Source of the DNA: Sipunculus nudus
Lineage: Eukaryota > Annelida > Sipuncula > Golfingiida > Sipunculidae
NCBI GenBank assembly: GCA_026874595.1
Contig: CM049317.1
Coordinates: forward strand, 39,022,401 to 39,086,400
DNA: 64,000 nt
Reading direction: 5' to 3'
Both the position numbers and the translations under genes were made by a program. Below the pieces are notes generated by a model that made no database searches, was not told where the DNA came from, and saw only the letters and a program-made list of their open reading frames with translations. Below are positions 48,459-58,191 of the stretch, piece after piece. The stretch's first letter is position 1, and every line of letters starts with the position of its first letter.

Positions 48459-49135
48459 TAAGTTATCCTTTGTGTTGCACAGAGTTTTGCTGGTTTAAAT
48501 ATATTTTAGAGAATGATTAATAATTTGAATATACAGAAATGGACAAATATAATTTTTGAATATATGTATATACATATTTGTTTATATATTTATGTTTATT
48601 TACAGAAATAGACATGTACATTTTTAACCAAAAGTAACTGTACTATACTAATCAAGATACTCATATAACCATGCACTACATACATTATTAAGACAAACTT
48701 TGCTTAGATAATTGTCCTTATGGGGGATATTAAGTAACAGGCCAATATAACAGGAGAGCAGCAGGATTACTTACAAGTGTGATGATAACGTGACAGGATT
48801 CACTGTTCACTGTGCAAATGATTTTGTTTGCTTCTTTATGATCAATGTTCTGGTTACTGTATCTTAAAACCTGTCTTACTTTTATTTCTTACAACTGTAA
48901 AACATTGTGATGATGCAATTATTTATGACCACTATTAAACATTGTGATGACGCTATGAATGAACAGATGTGTTACAAAAAATAAATATCTTTTGTCTGCC
49001 CATTTTCATATTATTTTTTGATTTGCCAATAAAATGTTGATAGAGATGTTTTTTGCTCACTTTTTTGTCATGAAAAAAATATTTTATATTTAAAACACTT
49101 CAGAAGCTTTCAGCTTGCAGAATATGTCAGAAAAA
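48459..49135. other. Non-coding AT-rich stretch
   Basis: Nothing recognised. A 40-bp phrase with AACATTGTGATGA repeats twice at about 48900-48955. Confidence 0.3.
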
Positions 49136-49139
49136 GCTG

Positions 49140-50910
49140 TTACAGTCCACTCTGGTTATATGTCCTTTTGTCAGTCATCACACTGGCCTGACAGTCCAGT
49201 CTGGTTAAATATCCATCTGCCCTCATCACACTGGCCTGACAGTCCACTCTGGTTATATATACATCTGCCATCATCACACTGGCCTGACAGTCCACTGGTT
49301 ATAATCCATCTGCCATCATCACACACACTGGCCTGACAGTCCACTCTGGTTATATATCCATCTGCCATCATCACACTGGCCTGACAGTCCACTCTGGTTA
49401 TATATCCATCTGCCCTCATCACACTGGCCTGACAGTCCACTGGTTATAATCCATCTGCCCTCATCACACTGGCCTGACAGTCCACTCTGGTTATATATCC
49501 ATCTGCCCTCATCACACTGGCCTGACAGTCCACTCTGGTTATATATCCATCTGCCCTCATCACACTTGCCTGACAGTCCACTCTGGTTATATATCCATCT
49601 GCCCTCATCACACTGGCCTGACAGTCCCCTCTGGTTATATATCCATCTGCCCTCATCACACTGGCCTGACAGTCCACTGGTTATAATCCATCTGCCCTCA
49701 TCACACTGGCCTGACAGTCCACTCTGGTTATATATCCATCTGCCCTCATCACACTGGCCTGACAGTCCACTGGTTATAATCCATCTGACCTCATCACACT
49801 GGCCTGACAGTCCACTCTGGTTATAATCCATCTGCCCTCATCACACTGGCCTGACAGTCCACTCTGGTTATATATACATCTGCCATCATCACACTTGCCT
49901 GACAGTCCACTCTGGTTATAATCCATCTGCCCTCATCACACTGGCCTGACAGTCCACTCTGGTTATATATCCATCTGCCCTCATCACACTGGCCTGACAG
50001 TCCACTGGTTATAATTCATCTGCCATCATCACACTGGCCTGACAGTCCACTGGTTATAATCCATCTGCCCTCATCACACTGGCCTGACAGTCCACTCTGG
50101 TTATATATCCATCTGCCCTCATCACACTGGCCTGACAGTCCACTCTGGTTATATATCCATCTGCCCTCATCACACTGGCCTGACAGTCCACTCTGGTTAT
50201 ATATCCATCTGCCCTCATCACACTGGCCTGACAATCCACTGGTTATAATCCATCTGCCATCATCACACTGGCCTGACAGTCCACTCTGGTTATATATCCA
50301 TCTGTCAGTCATCACACTGGCCTGACAGTCCACTCTGGTTATATATCCATCTGCCCTCATCACACTGGCCTGACAGTCCACTCTGGCTATATATATCCAT
50401 TTGCCATCATCACACTGGCCTGACAGTCCACTCTTGTTATATATCCATCTGCCATCATCACACTGGCCTGACAGTCCACTCTGGTTATATATCCATCTGC
50501 CATCATCACACTGGCCTGACAGTCCACTCTGGTTATATATCCATCTGCCATCATCACACACACTGGCCTGACAGTCCACTCTGGTTATATATCCATATGC
50601 CATCATCACACTGGCCTGACAGTCCACTTTGGTTATATATCCATTTGTCAGTCATCACACTGGCCTGACAGTCCACTCTGGTTATATATCCATCTGTCAG
50701 TCATCACACTGGCCTGACAGTCCACTCTTGTTATATATCCATCTGCCATCATCACACTGGCCTGACAGTCCACTCTGGTTATATATCCATCTGCCATCAT
50801 CACACTGGCCTGACAGTCCACTCTGGTTATATATACATCTTTTATCATCACACTGGCCTGACAGTCCACTCTGGTAATATATCCATCTGCCATCATCACA
50901 CTTGCCTGAA
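49140..50910. repeat. 48-bp tandem satellite, about 36 copies
   Basis: The unit is CACTCTGGTTATATATCCAT, CTGCCCTCATCACACTGGCC, TGACAGTC (48 bp). Common variants are shorter (CCACTGGTTATAATCC) or carry CCATCATC, CAGTCATC or CACACACACTGG. Because 48 is a multiple of three, the - strand reads as a 16-residue peptide repeat (VDCQASVMRADGYITR) wherever no shorter variant interrupts. Indels switch the frame at many places, so no long protein survives; it is treated as satellite. Confidence 0.95.
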
Positions 50911-51240
50911 GCATCTCTCATTTTATCTATTACTTTTCCCATTTATTCGTAATTTATTTTCATTTTCAGATTTTTTACGGCCTAGCAATTATATTATTTA
51001 ATTTTCCACAGTTTATTACTTTCCCATTCATATGTCGAGGATATTAATGAATAGCTGTGTGATTTACTCAACAAAAAGATATCATCCTAATATTTCTTTA
51101 ATGACGGAAGGAGTCTTTAAATTTCCGTTATTGCACTCGCCTGGGTCATAAAACCAAGGAAATCCCCAATATTGCATTCGCCTGAGAGTGAGGCATGCAC
51201 GGCCTTAGAGCTCAGTCTGGGGTTGAATCGCACGTGAAAA

Positions 51241-51312
51241 ATTTGACGGCTCCTCGGCCGATACTCGAACTCACGATCTGTGCTCTGCTGGGTCCGGTGC
51301 GCTATCTAGACC
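51241..51312 (-). repeat. tRNA-like SINE head or tRNA pseudogene
   Basis: On the - strand a CTCCT...AGGAG acceptor-like pair encloses an A-box-like TGGTCTAGATAGCGCACCGG and a B-box-like GAGTTCGAGTATC at tRNA spacing. A T-stem does not fold cleanly, so a functional tRNA is unlikely. Confidence 0.4.
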
Positions 51313-52123
51313 ACAGGAGTTGGTAAAAAGTTTAAAATACGAATTGAAAATTTTAATAATAATTTTACCACCAGTATACTTGTAAATGGTGACATTTTGC
51401 AAATCATAAATATAGATGCGCATTTTCACCATCGACATCAGTGTGTTATTTTCCAGTTAATATCCTTATTATGAAGACATAAACATTGAAGCCGGCAAGA
51501 CGTTAATATGCATACCCCCACCCCATAAAGCTTGACTACGTTGTGAAAAATCGTTTAAGAGAATTTTAGTTCAGGAAAAAAAACTAATATGTTATTGACA
51601 GGTGCCTCAAAATGTCCTTTTTACATTGCATATATTTAAAAAAATCCCCATATGGGATCCCCAATGTACCATTTGTTAGGGGTTAGCGACTCGCAGGTTC
51701 TCATCAAACTCGAGGCAGACGTAGTTTAATCAATACTTCGTAGCAGTACAGGTTTACACCCTGCACATACGCTAAACAGTAGGCCACTGGAGTCTAACTA
51801 CTCAAACAGGAGAAGAAATCACAGATATTCGAGCAGTACCGTACGCAGGTGTTTTAATGTTGCTCTTTCAGCTGAAGTAGTGTGATTTGAAGTTTTTATC
51901 TACGTTTTTGTACCAAATCTGGAAATGGGACGCCGCTCCGCCCCAGCCTGCGTTCATGGAAATTCTGTTTCCGCAACTTGCCAATCTGTTGGTCAAAATC
52001 TCAACTTTTTCCAAGGTCTTCAGCTTGTTCTTCTCAACTTTGTCGAGAAAGATATAGTTCGTGTTATTTGTAGCCCCTTTACAGTGTGACTTGTTTAAGT
52101 ATGAAGAAAATAGGACACTACCG
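51313..52123. other. Non-repetitive stretch with an unrecognised - strand frame
   Basis: A 90-codon - strand frame covers 51868-52140. It has a charged middle (VEKNKLKTLEKVEILTNRL) and a Gly/Trp-containing end (NAGWGGAASHFQIWYKN). Composition is more gene-like than that of nearby frames, but no family is recognised and it overlaps a tRNA-like block, so it is not called as a gene. Confidence 0.3.
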
Positions 52124-52196
52124 ATAGGGGGCATGAACACTTGGCCGTCAGAAATAGATGTCCGATGCTCTACCGACTGAGTTTATATGGCTCGGA
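52124..52196 (-). repeat. tRNA-like fragment
   Basis: On the - strand AACTCAGTCGGTAGAGCATC is a good tRNA D-arm/A-box, followed by a weak B-box (GTGTTCATGCCCC) at about the right distance. This is most likely a tRNA pseudogene or SINE head. Confidence 0.4.
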
Positions 52197-52344
52197 ATTC
52201 GTACATTTTAAGGCGGGTTGCTCAAAAAGCCTGCTATCTAAAATTTTGATCTCGGGGAAAGTGGGTTTTGTGTATGTATAGGGGTTGTGTGTGATTCTAT
52301 TACTATTTTCTACTGGTTCTTATCCCATTTTAATAAGTTGGTTT

Positions 52345-52383
52345 GGTCCTTAAAGGACCGTTTAGGGTAGTCCTAAAAGGACT
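52345..52383 (+). other. Pair of matched small hairpins
   Basis: GGTCCT-TAA-AGGACC (52345-52359) and AGTCCT-AAA-AGGACT (52369-52383) are two perfect 6-bp stems with 3-nt loops, ten bases apart. The first-position change (G to A) is compensated on the other arm (C to T), which keeps pairing intact. The function is unknown. Confidence 0.6.
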
Positions 52384-53253
52384 GTTTTGGGGGCTTGTCA
52401 GTCTCGTATGGGTTGTCCTGGTGTTGGTCTTGGGTAGGTGCTGTCAGTTGGAGGCGGGGATGTCCTCCCGCTATACTTATACTCTATAGACGCTCGAGTG
52501 AGGACCTGAACGAATCAGGGGCTACAAGGCTGATGCTGGCACGTTATCTGCCCCAGTCAGAGTAAATGTGTTCCTTGTTTTCACTTTAAATGGCTATTAT
52601 ACTCTCAACAATAAATATTACCTTGCCAGATAGCTCACCGAAACACTTAATCAGTGATGCTAAATGTGACGTAATCACGAATTATAGTTAACCCGTAATG
52701 TGAAAAACTTATACCATGTGGATTTTAATTTATCAACTGAAAAATGATTAATAATGGAAAATGAAATAATGGAAGGTATTTTGGCAATATGTAAATAAAG
52801 AGAAACAAAGGGGCCCACCTGATAATCATTTTAAGACGAGTTGTTCATCGACGTCTAAATCTGCTTCCAGGTCTGCCGCTTTGCCATCCCGTCGTCTTTC
52901 GTTGGTTCCATTCCTTTCGTTTGTAGGGAAACAATCTGATCTAGCATTTATCAGCGGTTTCCTAGATTGTTATGACCGGAAAAAGCATTCTACTTCCATT
53001 TTGCGAAGTACATCAATTTGGAAAGAGAATAACGGTCAGTTTAGCAAAACTTAGATTTGGAACTGGAATTAAACTTTGACAGATGTTCATGGCAACTTGT
53101 TAAAAAATCAGGTGCAAAGAAACTTGCTAATACTGAAGTTCTGGAAATCTTGTTCGAGTGCCTTGTCACTAGTCATTCATGGGTGACGAATTGGTTCCAT
53201 GGGCTATGCCATGACATGAGTTAAGTGAGCAGGGCTCCCTGAATATCAACTTT

Positions 53254-54597
53254 ATGGCAGATCACGTGGAGGGTTGTCCTTACACCACTGAAGGCAGGGC
53301 CACAAGCATGGAAGTCGAGGGAATGTCAAGACTATTTAGCCGCACGGTAAAAGAAACACACTGTAATATACATGGACCACCTATGTCGGCGATGGGGACA
53401 GCAAGGGACGTTTGGTGCTTGACGACCCGTACGATGGTAGTGAGATAAAGAAGAAAGAGTGCGTGGGACGTGTGCAGAAAAGAATGGGGACCCGTCTGCG
53501 AGGTCTATTTGACAAACACAATGCTAGGTATATTATAAAATTGCATATTAAAAATTGTAATCTAAATTGTGTTTTACATATTTTACATTAGATTATATTA
53601 CATCTTACATTAATATATTTATAGATTTATTTTATATTAAATACAATAATATTACAAGACAATATTAAGTATCATATAATAAAATATATAAATTCAACAT
53701 ATATACTATACAAATTTAATGTTTGTTATTCATTAACTATAAAATCGTATTAACATTATATTATATAGTACATATCTTAAACATTTTACATTAAATAGCA
53801 TTGTATTTTTAAAATACTTATATTTTTACATAAAATAAAAATTATATGATATAAAATTATACTACTTTATATTTTGATTTGTATTAAATATCATGTTATA
53901 CATTATATTCTATAAACATTATATGATATAACATTATATTACTTAATATTTCATATTTTTTAAAACATATGATATATGTATAACATTATATTAATTTATA
54001 TTTTATTTATATTATAAATTTTGTCCAACTGGTTCTGATAGCTTTTGTAGCTGGCAGAGGGACCAAGCGAATGATACCCGGGGATTACCGATACCGGGAT
54101 ACCCGAGAGGCAAAAGAGACGGTTCACATGAACGCGTTGCCACCAGCGATAACATTTCTCATGGAACCGACCTTCAGGGATCTGAATTCTGTGTCACTTC
54201 TGTCAGGCGGTGTGGGAGCCAACGATAAAAATTGGAGCGAAGCATTCCACCTCTTGATATTGTCAATGGGTGCAGAAGTACAAACACACAGTTTATCGGA
54301 GGCGTCGTTAGAAGTTTATTTGGCCACGTTAGTCTTCAACCAATACATATCACAAAATCACGGAGGCTGTTCTCTCTCTCTATCAGTGGACTGCAGTATT
54401 CGGTCACAGCGTCCCGCGCCTTCAGTGCAATGGACCACAAACGTATTTACCTCGCCAAGAGACAGGCAACACCAAGTGTCAAGGAAACACGAAAGGCGAA
54501 GAGATACGATACTGCGGAAGAAAACCCGCCGACATTCAAAAAGGCCGATGGAACGGTGTATGAGTCTGGGGCGTTCTATGAGACAACTATAATATGA
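53254..54597 (+). pseudogene. Mutator-like transposase, spliced and frameshifted remnant
   Basis: Pieces of a Mutator-like transposase domain common in invertebrate genomes. First part (53254-53370): ADHVEGCPYTTEGRATSMEV and EGMSRLFSRTVKE. A one-base frameshift near 53371 leads to WTTYVGDGDSKGRL (the DGDS block) and KKECVGRVQKRMGTRLRGL, ending in a GT donor at 53528. After a very AT-rich 530-bp intron with its AG at 54056-54057, the frame resumes (54058 on) with ALPPAITFLMEPTFRDLN, NWSEAFHLLILSMG and YLATLVFNQ. A second frameshift near 54350 leads to ASRAFSAMDHKRIYLAKR and the C-terminal YESGAF block, stop at 54597. The usual middle part of about 70 residues (KTVGGKGRLTD-type) is absent. An AATAAA lies at 55011-55016. 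Similarity is judged by eye from conserved block order; two frameshifts make activity unlikely. Confidence 0.7.
53528..54057 (+). other. Probable intron of the Mutator-like gene
   Basis: It starts GTATATTATAAAATTG and ends TTTTGTAGCTGGCAG. It is extremely AT-rich between. Joining the flanks keeps the reading frame (codon split AG/A, Arg). The flanks belong to the same protein, but the conserved middle is missing, so the intron may instead mark a deletion replaced by AT-rich DNA. Confidence 0.55.
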
Positions 54598-55136
54598 CTA
54601 CAGGGATTCACCTATATAGTAGTCCTAGGTCAGGCGGGTTAAATGTTTATGCTTGTTCATGTTCTGTATGTCTGTGTATAAAAGGCGTATGCGCGTAATG
54701 TTCTGGTGGAGTAGGTGTCCTGTAAAGGTTGGGAAAAATACTGGCCAGTTAAGGATAACACCCGGCCTTATGTAATAGACCATCTTTATGGCTTTGCAGC
54801 TACCACCGAAACAGTAGCCAGGTTCCGACGATCCTCTGTGATTATTAACGCAGGGGAAAACCTATGAAAGTGGTTAGTAGTATTAAGCGTTGTTTTGTAT
54901 TAGATGAATATGTTACATTTAATTATACTATTTATTTTTGTAATCATTAATTGTGCTCATTTGTCATGACAAAATTTACTGTAAAGAATGGTTGTAACTA
55001 ATGTAATCTTAATAAACTTCAATATTTGACAGTTCAGCACTGACATCAATGTTCAAATGATCCAAACAGATCATTGCACACTACATGTACCTGTACAGGA
55101 GTCATGGTGATTGCCATTCAATATATTGTTACAACG
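54598..55136. other. 3' flank of the transposase remnant
   Basis: No coding frame. A polyadenylation signal AATAAA at 55011-55016 could end the transposase transcript. Confidence 0.35.
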
Positions 55137-55838
55137 TGTAACAGATTGAGAGAGAGACACAAGATTAGGTTGGTACCGTAGACACTTGACTTTATTCCAC
55201 TTGACATGTTGATACAGCGGTCCGAAGGGTGGTCTCTGTGCAGTGTGTGCCCCTCTCTTAAGGCACTGTTAAAGCAAGATACTGCTAAACAGTGTCCCTG
55301 TGGTTGAAAGATACAGTGCGAGTCTTTGATCTTCTCAAGCAGAGCACTGAGAAAACTGCAGACAAGTTAAAGTTTGAAGAGAGAGTTCATAGCAAAAGTT
55401 TGATACCTTCAGCAGCAGAGTGGACATTCTTGTTGTTAGGCTGTGATGCTGTAGACACCTGGCTTAATCTTCAGCCTGGGATTCGTCCAGTCGTAGTAAG
55501 CATTTTCTCCAGGTGGGTTGTCCACTGTGAAGGCAGAACAGGCAATTTCACCTGTGTTTGGTCCATTCTGGTTCTTCGGCTTCTTGGGGGTCTGTAGCTG
55601 GTAGAACAGGGAGGTATGGTACCCGGATTCTCCACCATTATGTTACAATGTGTGTAACACAGGATGAGAGAGAGAGACACAAGGCTACGTTGGTATCGTA
55701 GACACTTGACTTTATTCCATGTCAGTTGACATGTTGTTTCAGCAGAAGGGTGGTATCTGTGCAGTGTGCGCCTCTCTCCGACAGAATGGGCATGCATGCA
55801 CGATACATGAGTTTTGATACAGAGCTGTCACGTGACAC
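55137..55838 (-). mobile_element. Miniature LTR-retrotransposon-like unit (TRIM-like)
   Basis: Two direct repeats of about 125-140 bp (55137-55259 and 55641-55778) flank about 380 bp. On the - strand both contain GGAATAAAGTCAAGTGTCTA (a polyadenylation signal, as in many LTRs) and end TTGTAACA. Two bases after the upstream copy's end a TGG-starting block (TGGTGGAGAATCCGGG) could be a tRNA primer-binding site. A perfect palindrome TGTCACGTGACA at 55826-55837 may mark the outer LTR start. The downstream copy's start is diverged and no clean polypurine tract or target duplication was found. There is no gag-pol, so it would be non-autonomous. Confidence 0.45.
55436..55597 (-). CDS. Unrecognised terminal-exon-like frame inside the LTR-like unit
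   Basis: A 53-codon - strand frame ends at a TAA (55436-55438). It contains LQTPKKPKNQNGPNTGE and SAFTVDNPPGENAYYDW, then NPRLKIKPGVYSITA. It is preceded by a pyrimidine-rich acceptor-like CCTCCCTGTTCTACCAG, and the open frame also continues upstream without a stop to about 55642. Residue choice (Pro, Gly, aromatic pairs) looks like a folded protein end rather than random AT-rich DNA. No family is recognised. It may be a captured host exon or the remains of an element-encoded protein. Partial at its 5' side. Confidence 0.35.
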   Translation of the reverse strand, partial: LQTPKKPKNQNGPNTGEIACSAFTVDNPPGENAYYDWTNPRLKIKPGVYSITA

Positions 55839-56502
55839 CTGAGACATACATATCCAAATTTCTGCATTTCGTCACAAAAGCCAAACCTTATTGGATGACT
55901 TAAAGTAGGTTACAATTACATCAGAGTTATAAATGTACCTGAAAAGCTTTATCTGATTCGATTGGATGAAAGTTCTCTGGAAAATCCCAAGTCAGACTTG
56001 ACATACATCCAGCTATAGATGACCTGCAAGTCCTATTTACAGACTTATATAAACATGATTTGCTAATCTCATAATAGAAACCAATTTAGAGCTAATTCCT
56101 GAGAGTACATTTAGGCTAAATATACCATACATACCGAATTACCATTAGATACTCGGTCGTCTGGTAACCATTAATATTATTTGGCTCTGTCTGAATTTCA
56201 GGACTCTTACATCCATATTTTTTGATTGAAATGTTTGTCACTCCGTGAATTTTAAGTTTCAAGTTTAATTACCAATATTTAAGGTGACCACTTCATAACA
56301 ATTTTATACTATTCTCTGAATTCGGACAATATTTCATATTGTGTTAAAAATGAAATCACAAGTATTTTTGATTACCAAGGTTAAACAAATGTGATTATAT
56401 GTTCAGTCTGTCTAATAATACTTTGTATTTGATTTGATTTGTCATATTGGTTCAACAGGAACGTTGAATTAAGTTTCTGTACTTTTTGTTACAGGGTTTT
56501 TT
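55839..56502. other. Non-coding stretch
   Basis: Nothing recognised. Confidence 0.3.
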
Positions 56503-57871
56503 AGCTCAGCTGACTGTAAGTCACCTGAGCTATAGCGGTCAACCTTTGTCCGTCGTTCGCCGTTCGTTAACATTCGTAACCATTAGGCCTAGAAACTTCT
56601 AACTATACATCCAGGGAAGTCCTTGGCAAATCTCCTTGGAAACCTGAAATTAAGTCATGGTGACCTATATTTTGTGACATACGAGCCGAAAACATGATTT
56701 TGAGGACACCCAGAGAGTCAGAGGGGCTCAAATTGTATACATTTAGTCTAGAAACCTCTAACATGAAATTTAGGGAGGTCTTAGGAAAATGTTTTTGGAA
56801 ACCTGAAATTAGGTTATATGACCTATATTCTGCGACCTATAGGAAAAAGATGTCATATGAGCACCCTGAATGTCAGATGGGCACAAATCGTATCTGTTTA
56901 CCCTAGAAACATTTGTACATCCAGGGAGGTCCCAGGCAAATCTCGTTTGAAACCTGAAATTAGGTCATGGTGACCTATATTTTGTGACCTACGGGCCAAA
57001 AACATGATCTTGAGCACAAAGAAAATCAGACGGGGCACAAATTGTATCTATTAGGTCTGGAATCTTCTAATGTAACATTCTGAGATGTCCTGGACATTAG
57101 GTCACGTTAGGATGTATATTTTACGACCTATAGGAAATATATGAATTAGCCCTAGAAACATCCAGGGAGCAACATCCAGGGAGCAACATCCATGGAGGTT
57201 ATAGGCAAATCTCTTTGGAAACCAGAAATTAGGTCATGGTGCACAGGCTATGTTCTATGCGCTATGAGCCAAAGAACTATGAATTTGAGCACCCAGACAG
57301 ACAAGGTACAAATTGTATAAATTTTCCTTTGAACCTTCTATTGAAAAGTCTGGGGAGGTTGTTGGCAAGTCTTCTTTGAATCCTGAAATTAAGTAACTTA
57401 ATTCTAATAATACATGTCAAATACAGTCAGATAAGGTACAAATTGTATCCCTAAACCCTAAAATCTTCCAACGCAACATCCAGGGAGATCTTGGCAAATC
57501 CCACTGGAAACCTGCAAGTGACAGGCCAAAAACATGATATTGGTAACTTAACCTCAGATTGGTACAAATTGTATGCATTAGGCCTAGGTACTGGGCAAAT
57601 TAGGTTATGGGCAAGAAACATGATTTCGCCCCCCCCCCCCCCCCCCCCGACAGACAGGGCATAAATTAAATCCATTTTCCTTGGAACCTTCTAATGTAAA
57701 ATCTAGGGGGGGGGGCCTTGGCAAGTCTCCTATGAATCCTAATTTTTTTTATTTTCCGTCCATTTTTCAACATAGTAACATTAGCCATAGGCTATTCTCA
57801 CAGACAATATATAACATTAATAAAAGAAATTAGCACCCAGTACAATTCAGCTGAGCGTCAGGGGCCACTTG
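56503..57871 (+). mobile_element. Helentron-like element, family 1, complete, about 130-155-bp core
   Basis: The head AGCTCAGCTGACTG follows a T6 run and pairs with CACCTGAGCT. The tail TTCAGCTGAGCGTC is followed by GGGGCCACTTG. The core is a degenerate tandem repeat with the phrases GCACAAATTGTAT, CCAGGGAGGTC and GGTCATGGTGACCTATATT, spaced about 130-155 bp. A C20 run lies at 57629-57648. No coding capacity. Confidence 0.8.
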
Positions 57872-58191
57872 TTTTGTTTATGGTCTGGACATTTAACCAA
57901 TCAAGGTGTTGTTCTCGAACCCCATCAAACACACACACACACACATATATATGAGTTTGTCGTGCGAGTCCATTTGGTATAAGTGTAGTATATTTGTCTT
58001 TTATATTGTGTTTTTAGCTCAGCTGACTGTAAGTCATCTGAGCTATAGCGATCACTCTTTGTCCGTCGTCCGTCCGGCCATCCGGCCGTATGTCCGTTAA
58101 CAAGGCACAAATCGTAAATCATGGAGTGTTTCATCAGTTTCTGCAGACTGGTGGCACCACCTGTATTTTTTTTTCGATTTCTTACGTTTTT

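Noticed and set aside
49171-50942. Repeat-protein frames on the - strand
   Set aside because: Indel variants of the 48-bp unit change frame repeatedly and no start or splice context supports a gene.
51868-52140. 90-codon - strand frame with gene-like composition
   Set aside because: No family recognised, and it overlaps a tRNA-like fragment; kept only as a note.
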